In this document: positions 34,721 to 44,800 of the stretch, one piece after another
Layout: every line of letters starts with the position of its first letter
How positions within the stretch are numbered: position 1 is the stretch's first letter
Origin: an uncultured Paludibacter sp.
GTDB taxonomy: Bacteria > Bacteroidota > Bacteroidia > Bacteroidales > Paludibacteraceae
Direction of reading: 5' to 3'
Length of the DNA stretch: 64,000 nucleotides
NCBI GenBank assembly: GCA_937897985.1
Contig: CALCBD010000018.1
Location: forward strand, 248,001 to 312,000
Notes under the pieces: generated by a model
What the model was told of the DNA's origin: nothing
Databases searched by the model: none
Seen by the model: the letters and a program-made list of their open reading frames with translations, nothing else
Made by a program: the position numbers and the translations under genes

Positions 34721-35008
34721 ATGGATGAATTAGTTACCATCAGAACTTTCAACAGTTCTATCGACTTTGAAATGGCTAAATCCTATCTCGGGTCGTGTGG
34801 TATCGAATGTTTCGGGCAGGATGAAATTATAAACCGTGCTTACATTGCCAATGTTAACGGAGGCGTTAAACTTCAGGTGAGGGCTGTAAATGCAGAGGAA
34901 GCACTTCAATTATTATTAAACAGAGGCTATTTGCAACCCGAAGATTTTGAACCTTCAGCCGAATTAAAATGGATAGATAAAATTCTCGCAAAATTCAGGA
35001 ATCGCTAA
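34721..35008 (+). CDS. DUF2007 domain protein
   Basis: A 95-residue cytoplasmic protein with a DUF2007-type (GlnB-like fold) core: VTIRTFNSSIDFEMAKSYLGSCGIECF, then GGVKLQVRAVNAEEALQLL. Such proteins are often annotated as putative signal transducers, but no function is established. It lies 34 bases after the TerB-DnaJ gene and 30 bases before the flippase gene, so it is probably part of the same transcript. Confidence 0.85.
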   Translation: MDELVTIRTFNSSIDFEMAKSYLGSCGIECFGQDEIINRAYIANVNGGVKLQVRAVNAEEALQLLLNRGYLQPEDFEPSAELKWIDKILAKFRNR

Positions 35009-35038
35009 ACTAATTAACCTCAAATTCATAAAAAATTT

Positions 35039-36529
35039 ATGGCGGAGAAACAAATGAAAAAACTGGCGAAAGATACCGCCATTTACGGAATCAGCAGTAT
35101 ATTGGGTAAATTCCTGAACTGGCTCCTTGTTCCGCTTTATACTTATTTGCTCGAAAGTTCGGCCGATTACGGAGTGGTAACCAATCTTTATTCGTGGACC
35201 GCTTTATTGCTGGTGATATTAACCTACGGAATGGAGACAGGTTTTTTCAGATTTGCCAATAAAAATAAAGAAAACTCCGCAGAAGTTTATTCCACATCGA
35301 TGATTTCTGTAGGTGTAACATCGTTGATATTCGCTTCACTTTGTCTGTTCTTTTCGCAACAGATTGCTGATTCGCTCGGATACTCCGCATATCCTGAGTA
35401 TATTTCCATGCTTGGTGTGGTGGTGGCCATCGATGCTTTTGCTTCTATTCCGTTTGCTTATCTGCGTTTTATTAACCGGCCACTGAAGTTTGCTGCCATC
35501 AAATTTCTGTACGTTGCCCTGAACATTTTGTTTAATATTTTCTTTCTGGTAGTTTGTCCGTGGTTAATGAAGGTTGCACCGGCTACAGTTGAATGGTTTT
35601 ACAACCCGCATTACGGAGTCGGATATGTATTTGTTTCGAATATTCTTTCTACTTCAATTCAAACGCTTGCGTTGTTGCCGTATATTTTCAATATTAAATT
35701 CAGATTTAATCCCGGATTACTCAAAAATCTTCTGCGTTATTCGCTTCCATTATTAGTGCTTGGTGTGGCCGGTATAATGAATCAAACGCTGGATAAAATT
35801 CTGTATCCCTTCCTGCGAACCGGAGTTGAAGGTGCTGCCGAACTTGGCATTTATGGTGCCACTTCGAAAATAGCGCTGATTATGTTAATGTTTACTCAGG
35901 CTTTCAGATACGCCTACGAACCATTTATTTTTGCCCAGCACAAGGACAAGGAAAGTCTTACTGCTTATGCGGATGCAATGAAATTTTTTATCATATTTTC
36001 ATTGCTCATTTTTCTCGGCATGACACTTTATATTGATATTTTCAAATATTTTATTCAACGTGATTACTGGGTAGGCCTGAAGGTTGTGCCGGTGGTTTTG
36101 TGGTCGTTTATTTTTCAGGGCGTGTTTTTCAATCTTTCGCTCTGGTACAAACTTACCGATAAAACCATGTACGGAGCGTGGTTTTCTGTCATAGGTACCG
36201 TCATCATTGTTGTGGGAAATGTCATTTTTGTTCCTCGCTTCGGTTATGTTGGTTCTGCCTGGGCAGCGTTTGCATGTTATTTAGTTATCATGTTGATTTC
36301 GTACTACTTCGGTCAAAAATATATGCCGATAAAATATGATCTGAAAACAATTGCTCTCTATTCAGTGCTAACGTTGGTTTTGTATTACATAAGTACTTAT
36401 ATTAAAACACCTTATCAGGTTTTAAATATAGTGTTAAAATCAATACTGATGCTGATTTTCGTCGTTCTCCTTGTGAAACGGGATTTCCCGTTAAAAAATA
36501 TTCCTTACATTAACCGTTTTATTAAATAA
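35039..36529 (+). CDS. Polysaccharide flippase (Wzx-like, MOP superfamily)
   Basis: An integral membrane protein of 496 residues with about 14 predicted helices, built like Wzx/RfbX exporters that flip lipid-linked glycan units from the inner to the outer face of the cytoplasmic membrane. The N-terminus (AKDTAIYGISSILGKFLNWLLVPLYTYLL) is a typical first amphipathic plus membrane segment of the family. It is followed by three glycosyltransferases and an O-antigen ligase/polymerase-type protein, which supports a role in lipopolysaccharide or capsule building. Confidence 0.92.
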   Translation: MAEKQMKKLAKDTAIYGISSILGKFLNWLLVPLYTYLLESSADYGVVTNLYSWTALLLVILTYGMETGFFRFANKNKENSAEVYSTSMISVGVTSLIFASLCLFFSQQIADSLGYSAYPEYISMLGVVVAIDAFASIPFAYLRFINRPLKFAAIKFLYVALNILFNIFFLVVCPWLMKVAPATVEWFYNPHYGVGYVFVSNILSTSIQTLALLPYIFNIKFRFNPGLLKNLLRYSLPLLVLGVAGIMNQTLDKILYPFLRTGVEGAAELGIYGATSKIALIMLMFTQAFRYAYEPFIFAQHKDKESLTAYADAMKFFIIFSLLIFLGMTLYIDIFKYFIQRDYWVGLKVVPVVLWSFIFQGVFFNLSLWYKLTDKTMYGAWFSVIGTVIIVVGNVIFVPRFGYVGSAWAAFACYLVIMLISYYFGQKYMPIKYDLKTIALYSVLTLVLYYISTYIKTPYQVLNIVLKSILMLIFVVLLVKRDFPLKNIPYINRFIK

Positions 36530-36584
36530 GATTGACCGACTATTGTAAGTGTTTAAATTCCAATCAACTGATTTATTTTGAGCT

Positions 36585-37532
36585 ATGATTTCAATAATAA
36601 TTTGTTCGAGACATAATGAAAAGGCAGATTTGTTGGCTCAAAATATTGCTTCAACCATACATCTGCAGTACGAAATCATCATTGTCGACAATCACGATAA
36701 CAGATATTCAATCTTTGAGGCATACAACCGGGGGGTGGAGCTGAGCCGGTATCCGTATTTATGTTTTGTACATGAAGATGTGAGTTTTCACAGCATCAAT
36801 TGGGGTGAGATGATAGTCAACCATTTAAAGTTACCTGAAGTCGGAGTTTGCGGACTTGCCGGACGCGATTTTGTAACCCGGATTCCGGCTTCGTGGAAAG
36901 TGAAATTGCCTGCAGTCAATATTATTCAATCCTATCCCGGTTCGGCAAAACGTTCCAAAAAAAGGTTCGTTCCCAAAAATTTTCAGTCGACAAGACGTAA
37001 TGTGGTAATTCTGGACGGAGTGTTGCTTTGTATGCGAAAAGACATTTTCGGTAAGTTAAAATTTGATGAAGAATTCAAGGGTTTTCATGGCTACGATGTG
37101 GATATCTGCCTGCAGGCTGTATCGCTCGGACTTAAAAACTACGTTATTTATGACCTTGAATTAGAGCATTTTTCGAAAGGCAATCCGGATGCTTTTTACT
37201 ACCGGAACTTAATAAAGGTTTATAAGAAATGGGAAAATCTCCTGCCGGTAACAGGCGGGAATACACCTGAATCGATTGTTGCTTCCGTTCGAAGGATTGA
37301 AACAAACGGGCTTGCAAAATTAATGAGGAAAATGGTGCGCAGAAAATTCAGTACCGAAGAGATTATTGACGAAATCGGATATTTTACCCGAATGTTAAAA
37401 CTGGAAAATGAAAATTTCCGGCTCAAAACTTTACCCGCAGAAGTTTTCGTAGTTAAGTTTCTGTTTTTTATAATATTCAACCTGCCCGCTTACGGGAAAT
37501 CAGCAATACATAAATTGCTTAAAATAAAGTAA
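36585..37532 (+). CDS. Glycosyltransferase family 2
   Basis: A 315-residue cytoplasmic GT-A fold enzyme that transfers a sugar from a nucleotide donor to a lipid-linked glycan. The N-terminus ISIIICSRHNEKADLL and IIIVDNHDN is the donor-binding half. The metal-binding site is likely CFVHEDVSF (H-E-D in place of DxD). LDGVLLCMRKDIF and GFHGYDVDICLQA match the acceptor half of GT2 enzymes. The last ~90 residues are basic and helical with a hydrophobic segment (VVKFLFFIIFNLPAYG) that may touch the membrane. The next gene begins 5 bases later. Confidence 0.9.
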   Translation: MISIIICSRHNEKADLLAQNIASTIHLQYEIIIVDNHDNRYSIFEAYNRGVELSRYPYLCFVHEDVSFHSINWGEMIVNHLKLPEVGVCGLAGRDFVTRIPASWKVKLPAVNIIQSYPGSAKRSKKRFVPKNFQSTRRNVVILDGVLLCMRKDIFGKLKFDEEFKGFHGYDVDICLQAVSLGLKNYVIYDLELEHFSKGNPDAFYYRNLIKVYKKWENLLPVTGGNTPESIVASVRRIETNGLAKLMRKMVRRKFSTEEIIDEIGYFTRMLKLENENFRLKTLPAEVFVVKFLFFIIFNLPAYGKSAIHKLLKIK

Positions 37533-37537
37533 TTGCA

Positions 37538-38254
37538 ATGAGCAAACTTCATATCATTACTCCGGTAAAAGACTCGTTGAAAACAACGCTTCTCACAATT
37601 GACGGTATAAAACAATCGGAAACTACCGTTCCGTACGAATACTTTGTGTATAACGATTTCAGTACCGACGAAAACAGTAGAATTCTCGGTGATGAAGCTA
37701 AAAAACAAAATTTTGAAATCATTCATCTCAAAGATATTACCACTCATCCTTCGCCCAATTATTTGCTCGTGTTGCAAATGGCTCAAAAAAAAGCACTCAG
37801 TCAGAATGCTCATTTATTGGTAATTGAGTCGGACGTAGTGATAAATCAAAATACGATAAGTCAGCTTTACGAAAATGTTGGTCTTTTGCACAATCCCGGT
37901 ATGATAGCAGCTGTTACGACCGACGAAAAGGCGAAAATTAACTTTCCGTATTTATATGCCCGGAAATATAAAACTGCTGTTATCAATACACGTAAAAGGT
38001 TAAGTTTCTGTTGCACACTGATAACCAACGATTTTTTGAAAGCTTATAATTTTGAGGAACTCAATCCGGAAAAATCGTGGTATGATGTTTTTATTTCACA
38101 CAAATCGATTGCACTGGGATTCAACAATTATTTAATGACCAATTTACCTGTATTACATCTGCCGCACAGCAGCCGGCCATGGAAATTGCTTAAATATTCG
38201 AACCCAATGAAATATTATTGGAGAAAATTCGTTGATAAACGGGATAAAATCTGA
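37538..38254 (+). CDS. Glycosyltransferase family 2 (short)
   Basis: A 238-residue GT2-type protein. The N-terminus SKLHIITPVKDSLKTTLLTIDGI and a D-x-D-like ESDVVINQ site (~100) mark the GT-A fold. It is short for the family and lacks the usual C-terminal extension. Its stop overlaps the next start (TGATG at 38252-38256), indicating translational coupling with the third transferase. Donor and acceptor sugars are unknown. Confidence 0.87.
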   Translation: MSKLHIITPVKDSLKTTLLTIDGIKQSETTVPYEYFVYNDFSTDENSRILGDEAKKQNFEIIHLKDITTHPSPNYLLVLQMAQKKALSQNAHLLVIESDVVINQNTISQLYENVGLLHNPGMIAAVTTDEKAKINFPYLYARKYKTAVINTRKRLSFCCTLITNDFLKAYNFEELNPEKSWYDVFISHKSIALGFNNYLMTNLPVLHLPHSSRPWKLLKYSNPMKYYWRKFVDKRDKI

Positions 38255-39360
38255 TGCAACCGTCTGTAAATGATATTGTAAGTATAATTATTCCGGCTTA
38301 TAACGCCGGAAAATTTATTGAAGAAACTGTGGCATCTGCCATGGCTTCCACCTATCCGTATAAAGAAATAATCATAGTCAATGATGGCTCAACGGATAAT
38401 ACTGCTGAAGTACTGACAGAAATTAACCGGCGTTACCCCGAAATTATAATAGTTCATCAGAAAAACAGTGGTGTTGCTGTCGCCCGAAACCTGGCCATAA
38501 GCATGGCTACCGGAAAATATATTCTGGCGCTCGATGCCGATGATTTGATATCTTCAGATTATATTGAAAAAGCAGTAGCAATTATCAGTGCCGGTAATGA
38601 TATTAAAGTTGTATATTCAAAAGCTGAATTTTTCGGAGATAAAACAGGAAAATGGAAGTTACCGGAATTTAAACTGAAATTGCTGGCAAGAAAAAACCTG
38701 ATATTTGTGAGCGGATTGTACCGAAAAGCCGACTACGAAAAGACGGATGGTTATCGTCCCGAAATAAAGGGCCCCGAAGATTGGGATTTCTGGATTTCAA
38801 TGTTAAAAAACGGCGGAAAAGTTTATCGGATTCCTGAAGTTTGTTTTTATTATCGCATTCATCCGGCTTCGAAAAGAGTTGCTACAAGGAATAAGAAAAA
38901 AGAAGGTATTGATTTGCTTAACCAGCGGCATAAGGCATTTATGTATCAATCGCTTGGAGGAAAGTTGCATTATATCAGGCAATTGTCCGGGTTATTCAAT
39001 TTTTTTTCTCAGTTTGCATATTCACTCGGAATTCTCGTCGACCCGCGGTTTGTAATACTGGAGGATAAGTTGTACCATCTTACCGAAACCCTGAACAAAC
39101 AAATACAGACTGCGGACAACAGCAGGAATTTTGAAACGATGATCGATAATTATTGCCTGAGAGTGGAGGTTTTTGAATCATTAAGTTTTTTTAAATGGAT
39201 AAAACCACGCCGCAATGCAACAAAAAGATTTAAAATGGCATCAGCCTGTGAGCCGGCTGACGATGATTTCGCAGTCCTTTGTTGCATCGAACAATACTTT
39301 GGTTTTTTTAGGTACAGAGGTTTTTTTGTAGAAATAAAACTGAACGGTGCTTTAGTGTAA
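38254..39360 (+). CDS. Glycosyltransferase family 2 (classical)
   Basis: A 368-residue GT2 enzyme with textbook motifs: VSIIIPAYNAGKFIEETV, IIIVNDGSTDNTAEVL, NSGVAVARNLAI and the metal site LALDADDLIS. GPEDWDFWISML matches the ED catalytic base region. Residues after ~230 form a helical C-terminal region of unknown role. It starts within the stop of the preceding gene. Confidence 0.94.
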   Translation: MQPSVNDIVSIIIPAYNAGKFIEETVASAMASTYPYKEIIIVNDGSTDNTAEVLTEINRRYPEIIIVHQKNSGVAVARNLAISMATGKYILALDADDLISSDYIEKAVAIISAGNDIKVVYSKAEFFGDKTGKWKLPEFKLKLLARKNLIFVSGLYRKADYEKTDGYRPEIKGPEDWDFWISMLKNGGKVYRIPEVCFYYRIHPASKRVATRNKKKEGIDLLNQRHKAFMYQSLGGKLHYIRQLSGLFNFFSQFAYSLGILVDPRFVILEDKLYHLTETLNKQIQTADNSRNFETMIDNYCLRVEVFESLSFFKWIKPRRNATKRFKMASACEPADDDFAVLCCIEQYFGFFRYRGFFVEIKLNGALV

Positions 39361-39384
39361 TATTATAAAAATCTGACAGATAAA

Positions 39385-40824
39385 ATGTTTAATAAATTAA
39401 GTACTGCAAATCGGTTTTTAATCATCTCAATTTTAATTTTTGTGTTGTTTTGGGTGGGTTTGTGGTATTTCTTTTCAGCCCATCAACTTACTGACTACGA
39501 AAATGTACCACTTTTGAAGCTTATTTCCATTATTTTTTTAGGTCTGAACCTGCTGCTTGCTTTTGTGCTTTTTCGTCCGAAGTCGTTCAAAACCTTTTAT
39601 AGCGGGAGCGTTCTTATCAATTTGTCGTTCCTTGTACTTCTGATTTCCACCTTGTTCAGTACCAAAGCATCGGCTTATGTAACATTTCTTTTTTTGTTAT
39701 TTGTGATTGTTTATGTGCTGGTAAAGAAACCGGAATTCAAAGCACATCCATTTTTATGGGTTATGCTTATTTACTATGCATTTCAGCTCTTAGGTTTACT
39801 CTGGACAATCGATATCGACAGCGGAATTAAGTTTTTTGACAAAGGTCTTTCGTTTTTAATTATTCCTCTTACCTTTAGTTTCATCAGATTAACCGGCATT
39901 CAACGTGAAAAGATACTGCTTTTCTTTTTTCGCTTTACGACTGTCTTTTTGCTCATGGGTTTTCTGGGTTATATTTTTCAGATCTATTTTCATCATTTTA
40001 AGCTCGATGCCGGTTTCCACCTGCACCGTATTTATCTGCCACCTTTATTAGATCTGGATGAAGTCTATAAACAAATATTTGTAGGTTCGGGTTACGGACA
40101 TCCGGCCTACAGTTCATTGCTTTTTGTGTTAATGATTCCAGTAGGTTTTTATTTATGGAACAGAAAAAAAACCGATAAGTTAAGGTTAACCGGCTTCGAA
40201 CTGATTACCAATCTGGTGTTGTCAGCAGCTTTGATTTTTGTACTTAAAAGCAGGGTTGGTATGTTCATGTATCCTCTCGGTATGGCTCTTACGATTTTAT
40301 ACATGTTTCGTAAAAGCAAAAAAATGCCACAAATACTGTTGTTGGGTGTTTTGTTGTTAATAGCTTTATTTTGTGTAATTTGCAAAAACAGAATCGGTTT
40401 TAACTTTTTTTCTGACCCGGTAAGGATAAATATTTATTCAGTAGTTTTCGACTATATCCGGTTACATCCCTGGACGGGCACAGGAACCGGAAGTATGCCC
40501 CTTGAATTATTAAGTACTGTAAATCATGCAGTAAATGCACATAATCAGTTTGTAGGAGAAGTATTCCACCTGGGTGTTTTCGGGTTAATCGTGTTTCTTG
40601 TAATGTACTCGCGGATTATTTATTTCGGAATTCAGAAACGAAATTATATGCTTCTCTATTTCATCCTTATTTTCACCCTCCTAATGCTCACCGAAATGCC
40701 ACTGGCAATTCAAAAAGGTGTAAGTGTTTTTACCTTGTTTTGCTGTATGTATTCGCAGCCCGAATGGCAACTCAGGTCAGAAAAATTCAATAAGAGTGAC
40801 AATTCATCGTCAGAAACTGAATAA
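39385..40824 (+). CDS. O-antigen ligase / polymerase family membrane protein
   Basis: A 479-residue membrane protein with about 11 to 12 hydrophobic helices and one large periplasmic loop (~370-405) containing HPWTGTGTGSMP and NAHNQFVGEVFHLG, the conserved Wzy_C/WaaL signature. It either joins finished O-polysaccharide to lipid A core or polymerises repeat units; sequence alone does not separate these. It is the last gene of the envelope glycan operon and is followed directly by a strong hairpin. Confidence 0.92.
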   Translation: MFNKLSTANRFLIISILIFVLFWVGLWYFFSAHQLTDYENVPLLKLISIIFLGLNLLLAFVLFRPKSFKTFYSGSVLINLSFLVLLISTLFSTKASAYVTFLFLLFVIVYVLVKKPEFKAHPFLWVMLIYYAFQLLGLLWTIDIDSGIKFFDKGLSFLIIPLTFSFIRLTGIQREKILLFFFRFTTVFLLMGFLGYIFQIYFHHFKLDAGFHLHRIYLPPLLDLDEVYKQIFVGSGYGHPAYSSLLFVLMIPVGFYLWNRKKTDKLRLTGFELITNLVLSAALIFVLKSRVGMFMYPLGMALTILYMFRKSKKMPQILLLGVLLLIALFCVICKNRIGFNFFSDPVRINIYSVVFDYIRLHPWTGTGTGSMPLELLSTVNHAVNAHNQFVGEVFHLGVFGLIVFLVMYSRIIYFGIQKRNYMLLYFILIFTLLMLTEMPLAIQKGVSVFTLFCCMYSQPEWQLRSEKFNKSDNSSSETE

Positions 40825-40865
40825 AAAACAAAGGGCTCTGTACAATTTTACTGTACAGAGCCCTT
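40823..40865. terminator. Bidirectional terminator between convergent genes
   Basis: A perfect 14-base stem (40831-40844 with 40852-40865) with a 7-base loop. On the minus strand TTGTTTTTTAT follows, a strong U-tract for the T9SS protein gene; on the plus strand the tract is weak (TAAAAT). Confidence 0.87.
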
Positions 40866-40886
40866 AAAATAATGAACCTAAAACTA

Positions 40887-41678
40887 CTAAATACTAAATT
40901 TTAAAGCATCATTGCTACCGGCAACACGCACAATATATATACCTTTTTGAAAATCTTTTAACGATACATTTTCGTTCGACGAAATCACTTTTTTACCTAA
41001 TACATTATAAACTTCGAGCGATTGTTTTTGTGAATTTACAATTTCTCCTCCGTTCAGACTTACACCTTTGTCAGCCAAAACTGATTTTGTTCCTGTTAAA
41101 ATATCTGTTCCGGTTCTGATTGAATTAACTATACAACCACCGGTGGCAACTTCAAAAATTGCTTCAGTTGCGGTAGCAGTATAATTCCATGTAACATATA
41201 CATAAGAGTCAGCAGGTTTTGCAGTTAATGCAGGGTTTCCTGTACTTGCAGTTGCTCCGGTAACTGTAAATGTATGCGCTGTACTACCTTTTGAGCCTAT
41301 AGAAAATTGGATGGCATCGCCTATTGTCAAACCGGATACTTTCAGTTTTCGTTTCGTACCATCAAAAATAAATGCTTTTTCGGAATTTTTGAAAGCAAGA
41401 CCTTTTTTACCGGCATCTGCACTTGCCTGACTGTCTTTGTAGCTGAATGTAAGAGCTGCACCGGGATTTACATTCGTAGCTGTGTAAGCGAACGAAATAT
41501 AATTGTCGTCAGCCAGAGTTGTAACATTATAAATAAAATCGGGAGAAGTGCCATAAATACAGCAAAGTGGGTAAGGCGCAGCAGTTGCTGTAGGTGTCGG
41601 TATTACATCAAATACGTAAATCGTTGCACTTGCATTTAAAGAAACTAATAAAATTAATAATGGTAAAATTTTTTTCAT
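40887..41678 (-). CDS. Secreted protein with T9SS C-terminal sorting domain
   Basis: A 263-residue exported protein, signal peptide MKKILPLLILLVSLNASA. Residues ~20-190 form a beta-rich module I cannot name; two patches (AALTFSYKDSQASADAG, ATEAIFEVATGGCIVNSIRTG) look like the end of a jelly-roll or pectate-lyase-associated domain. The C-terminal ~70 residues (SLEVYNVLGKKVISS, KDFQKGIYIVRVAG) match a type A T9SS sorting signal. It is monocistronic, divergent from the HTCS gene at 41891, and possibly part of that locus as a surface binding protein. Confidence 0.82.
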   Translation of the reverse strand: MKKILPLLILLVSLNASATIYVFDVIPTPTATAAPYPLCCIYGTSPDFIYNVTTLADDNYISFAYTATNVNPGAALTFSYKDSQASADAGKKGLAFKNSEKAFIFDGTKRKLKVSGLTIGDAIQFSIGSKGSTAHTFTVTGATASTGNPALTAKPADSYVYVTWNYTATATEAIFEVATGGCIVNSIRTGTDILTGTKSVLADKGVSLNGGEIVNSQKQSLEVYNVLGKKVISSNENVSLKDFQKGIYIVRVAGSNDALKFSI

Positions 41679-41723
41679 GATGAATTTGTTTTTAAGTTAT
41701 TAGACTTGAAATTTATTATAGTG

Positions 41724-41731
41724 CAAATTTA
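41724..41731 (-). promoter_or_regulatory. -7 element TAAATTTG of the T9SS protein gene
   Basis: A minus-strand TAnnTTTG match ~46 bases before the start codon. The -33 box is missing. Confidence 0.45.
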
Positions 41732-41816
41732 GCTTATTTATAATGCTTACATGTGGAAAAATCAATTAAAGATGTGCATTTTTTGACACATAAGGGTATT
41801 TATCAAAGGAATTTGG

Positions 41817-41846
41817 TTGAATTGAAGCTGTTATTGTTTATTTTTG
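41817..41846 (+). promoter_or_regulatory. Promoter of the second HTCS gene (TTG-N19-TATTTTTG)
   Basis: TTG at 41817-41819, 19-base spacer, TATTTTTG at 41839-41846, then GCATTG. The start codon is 45 bases downstream. Confidence 0.8.
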
Positions 41847-41890
41847 CATTGAAATAGTTTAAATCATTACTTCATCAGGTCTGATTACCC

Positions 41891-44800
41891 ATGAAAAAGT
41901 TGCTTGTATTATTGTCAGTCGTACTTTTTATCACAACGGGAAGCGCTCAAATTCACTTTTCGTTTTCGCACTTCACGTCCGACAACGGTTTGTCGCAAAA
42001 CAGTATTACCTCCATGTTCAAGGACAGTAAGGGTTTTCTGTGGATAGGAACACGCGACGGTCTGAACCGCTTTGATGGTTATAATTTCAGAAATTTCAAC
42101 TCACAATTCAACAAGAAATTTTCAGGTTCGAGCAATCGTTTTCTTGAAATCAGAGAAGATATATTTGGTTTCCTCTGGGTGAAAACCTACGATGAAATTG
42201 TTTATCGTTTCGATACCGATACCGAAGAATTCTACAGGTTAAAAGATGAAAACGGAAACGAAATCACCGAAAAAATCAGAAGATTTTTTATCCTTCCGTG
42301 CGGCGATGTGTGGCTGGCTACTTATAAACATGGTTGTTTCAGAGTGAAATATGATGATCAGTCAGGACTTACAACCACAAAAAATTACTCATTAAAGTCA
42401 AAAAATCTTCCTTCGGACGTGATTGAGAAAGTGGCTTTGGATAAGGCTGCAAATACCTGGATTCTGACTACCAATGGTCTGGTTTGTATCGACAAAGAGC
42501 AGAAACAATCTTTCAAATTTCTCAGACAGGCATTTTACTCATTTAACGAAGATGAAAAAAGAATTCTTTTCGGAAGCATTGGTTCGCTTATTCAGTTCGA
42601 CAAAAAAGCACAGACTTTCAAAAATATAAATCTGAAAATTAATTCTAAAATAATTGATGTACAAGGGGTTAATTCAAATTTTTATATATTGAATGCCGAA
42701 AAGGCAGGTTTCCTGAGTTTTAATTTTTTGAAGAATGAAATTCAGCATTACAGTCTCGGTCAGTATCCGGAATTAAAAAGCAATGATATCCAGCAGGTCT
42801 ACATTGACAGAGCCGGTGATGTATGGTTTGGTATCGTTGCCAACGGCGTCGTTAAATTCAATGTTCAAACCAATAAATTAGAGTATCTGCCTACCGCAAA
42901 CACACCTGAGCGAACCACCAATCCTAATATACTTTTTGCCGAAGATGGAAAAGATGTATTGTGGATACAATCTTATTACGGTTCGTTTTCGTGGTACGAT
43001 CGTAAGTCGAACCGGCTTGTTCCTTTTAACAGCCTTTACAGCAGCGATATCAATACTTTTCTCCTGTATGGTGTCAATCACGTACTTACCGACGAACAGG
43101 ACATACTCTGGATAAGTACCAATCGTGGAAACGGAATTTTTAAATGCACTTTTTTACCCGATTATTTCGGTCATTATCTGCTCGATAATAAATCGGTGTA
43201 TAATGTCTCGAACGAGGTAAGAGCGATATTCGAAGACAGATTGAACCGTATCTGGATTGCTACCAAGGATGGTCTGGTGCATGTTTACGACGAAAACAAA
43301 TCGTTTATCGGAAACCTGGATAATTCCGGTCGTATCTCCAAAACAGGGAAAACAGATATTCTCGTTTATAACTTTTTTCAGGAAAAGAATGGAAATATAT
43401 GGTTGGCAACCCGGCAAAAAGGCTTGTTCAGGCTGAAACAGGGGGCTAATGCCCTGACTTATAAAATGGAGAATTTCATGCATTCCGATAACAATAAATA
43501 TTCACCTGCAAACAATGATTTTTATTCAGTAACTCAGGATAAAACAGGGCGTCTCTGGGCCGGAAGTTATGGCGCAGGGTTACATCTGATACAGGAGGAT
43601 AACGGCAATGTGAAGTTTATTCATTCTCTGAACGATTTGAAAAATTATCCTGTTTCAAATTGCTCTAAAGTGCGTCATTTGTTTGCCGATTCTCATAACC
43701 GGTTATGGATTGCTACCACCGAAGGCATTGTTGAATTTAATGCCAACGAAACCAATATCAATAAAATTAAGTTCATCCATTATCATAATAACCGGAATTC
43801 AAGAGAAGGAATTTCAGCTAACGATATTCACTACATTATTGAAGATTCCAACAAAGATATCTGGATTGCAAGTTTTGGCGGCGGATTGTCGCGTCTTAAA
43901 AACAGAGATATTCATGACAATGCTTTTGAATTTGAAAAGTACGAGAGCGAAAATGGCCTGCCAAACAACATTATTTATACGATTGTCGATGATAAAATTG
44001 GAAATTTATGGCTTACTTCTGAAAATTCAATCATTAAGTTTAACAGGAAAACAAAGACAATCGATGTTTATGGTAAGGGTAACGAAATTGAAAATGTTGA
44101 ATTTTCGGAAGCGGCTGCCTGTTTGTTGCATTCGGGAGAAATTTGCGTAGGCTCAAAATCAGGCTTTTATGCTTTTAATCCTTCCGAAGTGAAACGTAGG
44201 GTTATCAACGCACCTATCGTATTTACGGGGCTTAAAGTGCTCAATAAAGATGTGGAAATTACTCCCGGAACTTTTCTGCCCAAACAAATTGACCGGATGG
44301 ATAAAATTCAGTTTACACATAAACAAAATGTTTTTTCCATCGAATTTGCAACACTTGATATGCGTGCTCCCGAAAAAGTCCATTATGCTTATCTGCTCGA
44401 CGGATTTGATAAAGACTGGAACATGGTAGGCGCTAAGCAAAGTGCTACCTATACATCACTTCCTCCCGGCGATTATGTTTTCAGAGTAAAATCAACTGAT
44501 AGTGAGGGAATCTGGCTCAATAATGAACGTCAGATTAAGATTAAAATTCTTCCCTCATTCTGGCAATCCAATCTTGCCCGAATCTTATATGTGTTATTTC
44601 TGATTGGTATTTTCGTGTTGGCATTGTATATTTTTACCACCATATTTAAACTGAAAAACAACATCCATATCGAACAGCAGATGGCCGATATGAAATTGCG
44701 CTTTTTTACCGATATTTCACACGAACTTCGTACGCCGCTGACACTCATATCTTTACCTACTGATAATATTCTGAAGGAAAATATCGACCCCTTTGTGCGC

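Noticed and set aside
43683..44150. A 155-codon plus-strand frame in another phase within the second HTCS gene
   Set aside because: Out-of-frame shadow of the propeller repeats; low-complexity composition and no start context.
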